The position numbers and the translations under genes are program-made. 64,000 nucleotides of DNA from Plasmopara viticola (taxonomy: Eukaryota; Oomycota; Peronosporomycetes; Peronosporales; Peronosporaceae): NCBI GenBank assembly GCA_001695595.3, contig MBPM02000011.1:868001-932000 (forward strand). The letters are read 5' to 3'. Below the pieces are notes generated by a model. It was not told where the DNA came from, searched no databases, and saw nothing but the letters and a program-made list of their open reading frames with translations. Shown in pieces: positions 59,559 to 64,000 of the stretch. Each line of letters begins with the position of its first letter. The stretch's first letter is position 1.

Positions 59559-60823
59559 TTATGACAACAGAAACCAGTCGCGCGTCTCACCAATTCCGTC
59601 TGAAAAGTCGTATGATGCCGTAAAGCCAAGTTTGTTGGTTGCTTTCACGGGTGAGCACACGGATTCCTTCACGTCACCGGAACGAAACGGCACATTCACG
59701 ATGGCAGCCGACGATTCAAATTTTTCGACAATTCGCTGCGCCACCGACATTATGGTAGTCTTTACACCAGTGCAAACATTATACACGTCGAATTCGTCGT
59801 CTCCCAGGAGCATTGCCGTGCGAATTGCGCGAGCTACGTCCTTTACATACACAAAGTCACGATACTGCTCGCCGTCGCCCGTCACCTTCAGCGTGCCGTT
59901 TATCTTGGCCTGCTCCATGAACCAAGAGACGACGCCACTGTATGATGAGTGGGGGTCTTGACGCGGGCCGTACACATTAAAAAAGCGCAGCGCCGTTGAC
60001 GGGAGACCGTATTTCACGTTAAATTGCCGCAGCAATGCTTCCATTTGAAATTTGGTCGTGGCGTAAGGGCAGATGCCACCAGTGGCGGTCTCTTCGCTTA
60101 AAGGCAAGTTCTCGGGGAGAGGGGTACCGTACGTAGCCGCGGAAGAGGCAGCAACCACACGCTTGATGTTGTTCTTAACGGCCCATTCAAGAACTTTACG
60201 TGACCCTTCAACGTTGATACGCTCATATTTTTCGGGGAGACGCGTGCTTTCTTCGACTGAAATCGCGGCGGCGAGATGCACCACGTAATTGATCTGCGCA
60301 AAGTAGAAATTCAATGATTTAGCACAGATTATGAGACCGAATGTCTCGCAAAGGCATGCGAATATCGACAAACCTCGTGAACGATGTAGGAGAAGTCGTC
60401 TACTATTGTGATGTCTTTCACCAACACGGCTGCCGCTCCGCGATTGAAATTTTTGCCGTTGCTCATGTCGTCGTACACCACAACCTACAGCACATTGGAT
60501 ATCCCGTCAATAATCTGGTGATCAACATTTGCTTTTAAAAAGTAGACTATTTTGACCTCAAAATTGTTGGCTAAAAGATCCTCCACCACGTGGCTGCCAA
60601 TGAATCCTAAGCCGCCCGTAACTAGCACTACAGGTTTGACAGAGGCATAGGTACGGAACATCGGCGTCATGGTGCCTCGACTACCGCTTGTTTTGTAGAA
60701 ACCCCCGCCGAAAAGCGCCCCCACTGCAAAGGTGGCCAGCGCGCCTATGTACACGTACAACTTAGGCAACAACATCCAGCTCGTCTCAGGTCGGCCGTTA
60801 CGGCCGTGACGCGTGGGCAACAT
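59559..60823 (-). CDS. Membrane-anchored NAD-dependent sugar epimerase/dehydratase (GalE-like)
   Basis: Three exons (60823-60557, 60484-60374, 60293-59559) give 370 residues, all introns GT-AG in phase 0. A short basic N-terminus precedes a membrane span (YVYIGALATFAVGALFGGGF, residues about 24-43), suggesting a type II Golgi or ER protein. The extended SDR fold begins VVLVTGGLGFIGSHV (NAD Gly motif), then VYDDMSNG, HLAAAISVEES, SSAATYG with catalytic Ser/Thr, and PYATTK, the YxxxK motif. FNVYGPRQDP, VSWFMEQA and RDFVYVKDVARAI match GalE/UDP-sugar epimerases. It likely converts a UDP-sugar for glycan or wall synthesis; the exact sugar is not decided by the sequence. Confidence 0.92.
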
Positions 60824-62700
60824 CGCAGACGTCCGCAGGATTGCGAAGATCCGCTTTAGTGTTCAATGCGGTCTAACAAGGTTTAATTTACTTGATTTCC
60901 TACATTAAATCGCGGCTCCCATACAATAACAATGTTGATGCGTTTAGGCTTGCAGTATTGAGCCTAATAACATTAATAATATCACAAAGATACTATGCAA
61001 TAAGTGCAATATCAAGCATACTAATATATTATTTTATAGCCGAAAGATTGCCGTGCAGTCCGCATCTAGCCAGTCGTGCATAACTAATCTAAATCGCTGT
61101 GAATCTGCATCCGAAACTGACTATAATTGGCGTTTCAATGGCTGCAAATGCTTTGCTTTAATTTGCAAGAGTAGAGACACTTTGGGTTATAGTGTATCTA
61201 TATACTCTTCACCAAGAATACACTTTTATGATTTCAATTCATCTTCGACTGTGCATTTACACATAGGAAGACACCGCACAAGCCCTGTTCTTCGTTGTCT
61301 TTTACTTCTTTCTCTTGCTGCGATCCCAACTCTTTCCAGTCGACTTTGTCGCGCTTGCTTTGCCACCCCTTGCAGCCGTTGCTTTCATAGCTTGCCGAGC
61401 CACTCGTCTTCAGTGACGAGTCGTTGTTACTTTCACTTAACTGTTCGAATTCTATCGCACCTCGATTTATTGTTTCCCTCTTGTTGTCTGATACCTACTG
61501 CTTTTTCGCGTACTTAAGGAGACCAAAATAATTTTGATGGAAGAACTTACAACTTGAGTACTTCTGAGTAAAAACGTTGTTAGGTGCACTTTGCCTTTTA
61601 CAACTTCCAGTATAATTTCTTTTTGCTTTGTGCGAATGCAAAATCTTCAGAGCTAAGCTGTTTGCTCTTACTACCAGCGTAAATGTTTGTTACTTGCGAG
61701 TATTTTTTATTCATGGTGATGTCATGCCCTATTTCTCGCCGTTCTAGTATCTCCCATGGCATTTATTGCCAAAGACTTGCGAACCTGAACTCTTTCTTAA
61801 AATTTTGACGCTTTACGGCTCTATTCGATATAACTGGCACCAACGACAGCTGGTACAGCAGAGCTGCATCGCATGTGGATTTCTTGTTCATATGCTATCA
61901 AACGTAGGCTTCTAACTGAGGCGCCTGATAAACTTGCAAAATGTAAGCAGCATTAAGTTTAAAATGACGATCGCCAAGCCCGTCTTCTTTGAAACGTATA
62001 GCTCACTTCGAATTTAGGGATAAGGCTTGCGTGCTCCGCTTACAATACTGCGTCGCTTAGCATACTTAATGAAAAGCAACAATGCCTTAATCGAATTGCA
62101 CGTTTTTATAATACTGCTCTCGTTACGTTGTAGATCGGGTCCGACCTTCTAATGAGATAGCAAATTTACTTTTTTGGCTCTCTTCGGATTGTAATTTACC
62201 ACCTACATAAGCTATTCCTGAGCTGTTGCGACACAGTATTTCCCCGCTGACTCGCTAGAAGGACTTAAAAAGTTCAAGTGCCAGCAGCTCTTGTCCCATC
62301 TTCGATACTCCCTTTTCAAGGAACTAAAATTTTGTCGCCTAATGACCGCTCTAAGCTTGGTTTGTCAACCATAACGTTGTACACTATAGCCGAGTCGCAC
62401 CATTATTGATAAGGATTCGCCAAGAAGAAGCAGAGCGGCTCGACTGTATTAGCTGCCAAAAAGGTGTCTGACAGATTTTTCATCGTTCGAACGGGATATC
62501 CCAGCTGTCTCGTTTAGGTTCACTTCGTCCCTCCGCAAATCTCTCCGTATAGAGACGTTCCCGAATTCTTCTGCTGTTTTTAAGCCTATCACATCTTGTC
62601 TTTCTTCTCTAACACCTGACGTCATGATGCCGAGTATGGATCTACCGCCATGTATAGAGTATGGTCGAAGTGAGGTTGATTCCGCCCTGTCAGATGCTCA
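60824..62700. other. Right spacer, no recognised gene
   Basis: It holds the epimerase promoter and then about 1.7 kb with one 154-codon open frame (61053-61517, plus strand) that is Ser/Cys-rich and has no recognised domain. Nothing else was seen. Confidence 0.4.
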
Positions 62701-62715
62701 CGCTAACATATTTGT

Positions 62716-63047
62716 ATTGTATTGTATTGTATTGTATTACGTTATCGCGTTGCCAAGTTATGCACATGCTAGGCTCAGTCTGGCTAGTCCACGGCATAGA
62801 GTGGTGTCCGCATACGTCGGGTCTCGTTCGGCGGGCAGCGCAGCCAGACCCAAGGTCGTGAGGGTTTCCATTATTTTGTTTATTTCTGACTTGGTAAAAG
62901 CCCAGGTGGCGCTCTGGTGCTGGAGACCGTCGCGTCGAGGGTGAGACTCGTTAGAGACCTGCAGATGTCCGAGAGCACCTGCCCGAAGCGCGCGAGCATT
63001 TAGCCCCCGCGCTTGGAAGGAGGGCGTCACCCCAACCTTTTCCGAAG
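62716..63047 (-). mobile_element. SINE-like non-autonomous retroelement, copy 2, with 15-bp TSD
   Basis: This 332-bp minus-strand copy begins CTTCGGAAAAGGTTGGGGTG at 63047 and ends in four AATAC-type pentamers at 62716. A perfect 15-bp direct repeat (CGCTAACATATTTGT) flanks it at 62701-62715 and 63048-63062. It is closely similar along its length to copy 1 at 35511-35838. Both copies keep a reading frame of about 86-90 codons containing ARGLNARALRAGALGHLQVS, which may be chance or a LINE ORF relic. Confidence 0.93.
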
Positions 63048-63062
63048 CGCTAACATATTTGT

Positions 63063-64000
63063 GGGTGAAAATCTATTTGTCTGATCTAAATCTAAGCGCT
63101 TATTTTATAAGCGACAGAAGCCCATAACCGAAAATTATAATGCAGTCGTTTAAGTGCTGAACTGGTCGAAATTGCAGAGTAGTATAGTTTTATCGCATCA
63201 GCGTGGACTGGTGATCTAAATATTTTAGTCTTTAATGTTGGAACAATTAAATCATGGGTTGACCGATGGCAGTATGACCTAGAACTTTGCCGCGAAGAAG
63301 ATAGCGAAGCTTGCTTTGCTGCCACGCCAGCGTACATAATCAGCTAATTTGATTTGAGATGTGGAGGAGATGGTACTTCACGAGCTCCCTAAGCACTACT
63401 AATTTTTTCACTTGTAAAAGCGGACCTCCTTCCTTTCAAACCGCCGTCTACTTAAATAGCCAGCCACGTTTAAGCGTGTGCTTCTCGCCATGGACTTTCA
63501 CATAATCTTACAAATAGGCAAATTGCTGCAGTGCTAATCTTCTTCGTTAATGCTCATCATGGTACGAGTTCAACTCAAATGCAGTGCATCAAGGTTCTTC
63601 TGCCGACCGGCAGAGCAAGGAAGATGTTAAAATGGATTTGAGCCATGACCCGCCAATATTGTAGCAACTTATCAAGGCCTCTCTTGTGCGTTTAAGCTGA
63701 GGTTTGGTCCTTTATATCATGGCACCTACGGTCTATCCATACGTAAGATTTTTTTTTCTTACAAAGAAACGTTCTTTTCTTGTCAATATGACGATGCTTG
63801 ACCTACTGATACCACATTTTGGCTCTGGGTATCAGCTTTTTTGCAAGACAACTTCTGTAGTATAAAACAGTGCATAAAGTTATAAGGATTTTAGCTAAAG
63901 GCATCCAAGCTTTGATACTCAATGCGAATATATTTCTAACTTTTCGTGTTCATTTCAAGTAAGAAAGCATTCTACGCAATGCAAGCAGGCTAGATAAGTC
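63063..64000. other. Right end, no recognised gene
   Basis: AT-rich sequence with short frames only. The window may cut a feature here, but none can be supported. Confidence 0.4.

Noticed and set aside
61053..61517. 154-codon Ser/Cys-rich open frame
   Set aside because: Low-complexity character, no domain and no splice or promoter context.
1..64000. Search for RXLR/CRN effectors, CRISPR arrays, rRNA and intact LTR pairs
   Set aside because: No signal peptide followed by RXLR-EER, no LFLAK motif, no regularly spaced short repeats, no rRNA-like stretch and no matched LTR pair could be found by eye.

Overview
The window looks like nuclear DNA of an oomycete, most likely a zoospore-forming member of the Peronosporaceae. 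The reasons are: genes with zero to six short GT-AG introns (about 54-91 nt); a GPCR fused to a phosphatidylinositol-phosphate kinase, which is an oomycete hallmark; a plant-type proton-pumping pyrophosphatase; decayed Ty3/gypsy, MULE and hAT elements of the kinds common in Phytophthora and downy mildews; and two cilium-type genes (meckelin and a radial-spoke-like RIIa/EF-hand protein), which argue that flagella are retained. AT-rich intergenic DNA and compact genes would fit a Plasmopara-like genome, but the genus is inference. No RXLR or CRN effector gene was seen.

Layout. Gene island 1 (2.7-17.4 kb): a PhoD-like phosphatase with a C-terminal membrane anchor; a secreted protein joining a cereblon-type CULT domain to an OS-9-type MRH lectin domain; meckelin/TMEM67 on the minus strand, convergent with the CULT-MRH gene; and, divergent from meckelin, a 1735-residue formin with a myristoylation-type N-terminus and tandem WASHC3-like motifs where a proline-rich FH1 would normally be. 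Region 17.4-26 kb is repeat territory: hairpins, minisatellites, a gypsy relic, and a dead hAT-like transposase holding a 26-bp-arm palindrome. A small pair at 26.0-28.2 kb encodes an ER-type thioredoxin-like membrane protein and, convergent to it, a PX-domain protein. Region 28.2-36 kb is decayed gypsy DNA plus a LINE 3' fragment and a 328-bp SINE-like relative. The intronless H+-pyrophosphatase lies at 36.1-38.4 kb on the minus strand. Region 39.1-41.4 kb is a dead MULE transposon with FAR1-like, transposase and OTU protease parts. Region 41.4-48 kb holds no recognisable gene.

Gene island 2 (48-61 kb): an MDR/alcohol-dehydrogenase-like enzyme with altered catalytic zinc motifs; a NIPA-type magnesium transporter fused to a Frizzled-like cysteine-rich ectodomain; the RIIa/EF-hand protein; the GPCR-PIPK, convergent with it; and a membrane-anchored NAD-dependent sugar epimerase. 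The right end is gene-poor and carries a second SINE-like copy flanked by a perfect 15-bp target-site duplication.

No single operon-like system is present, as expected for a eukaryote. The most unusual material is modular protein fusion: CULT-MRH, WASHC3 motif-formin, Frizzled CRD-NIPA and GPCR-PIPK. Exon joins were worked out by hand from reading frame and splice sites and have not been tested against transcripts or databases.
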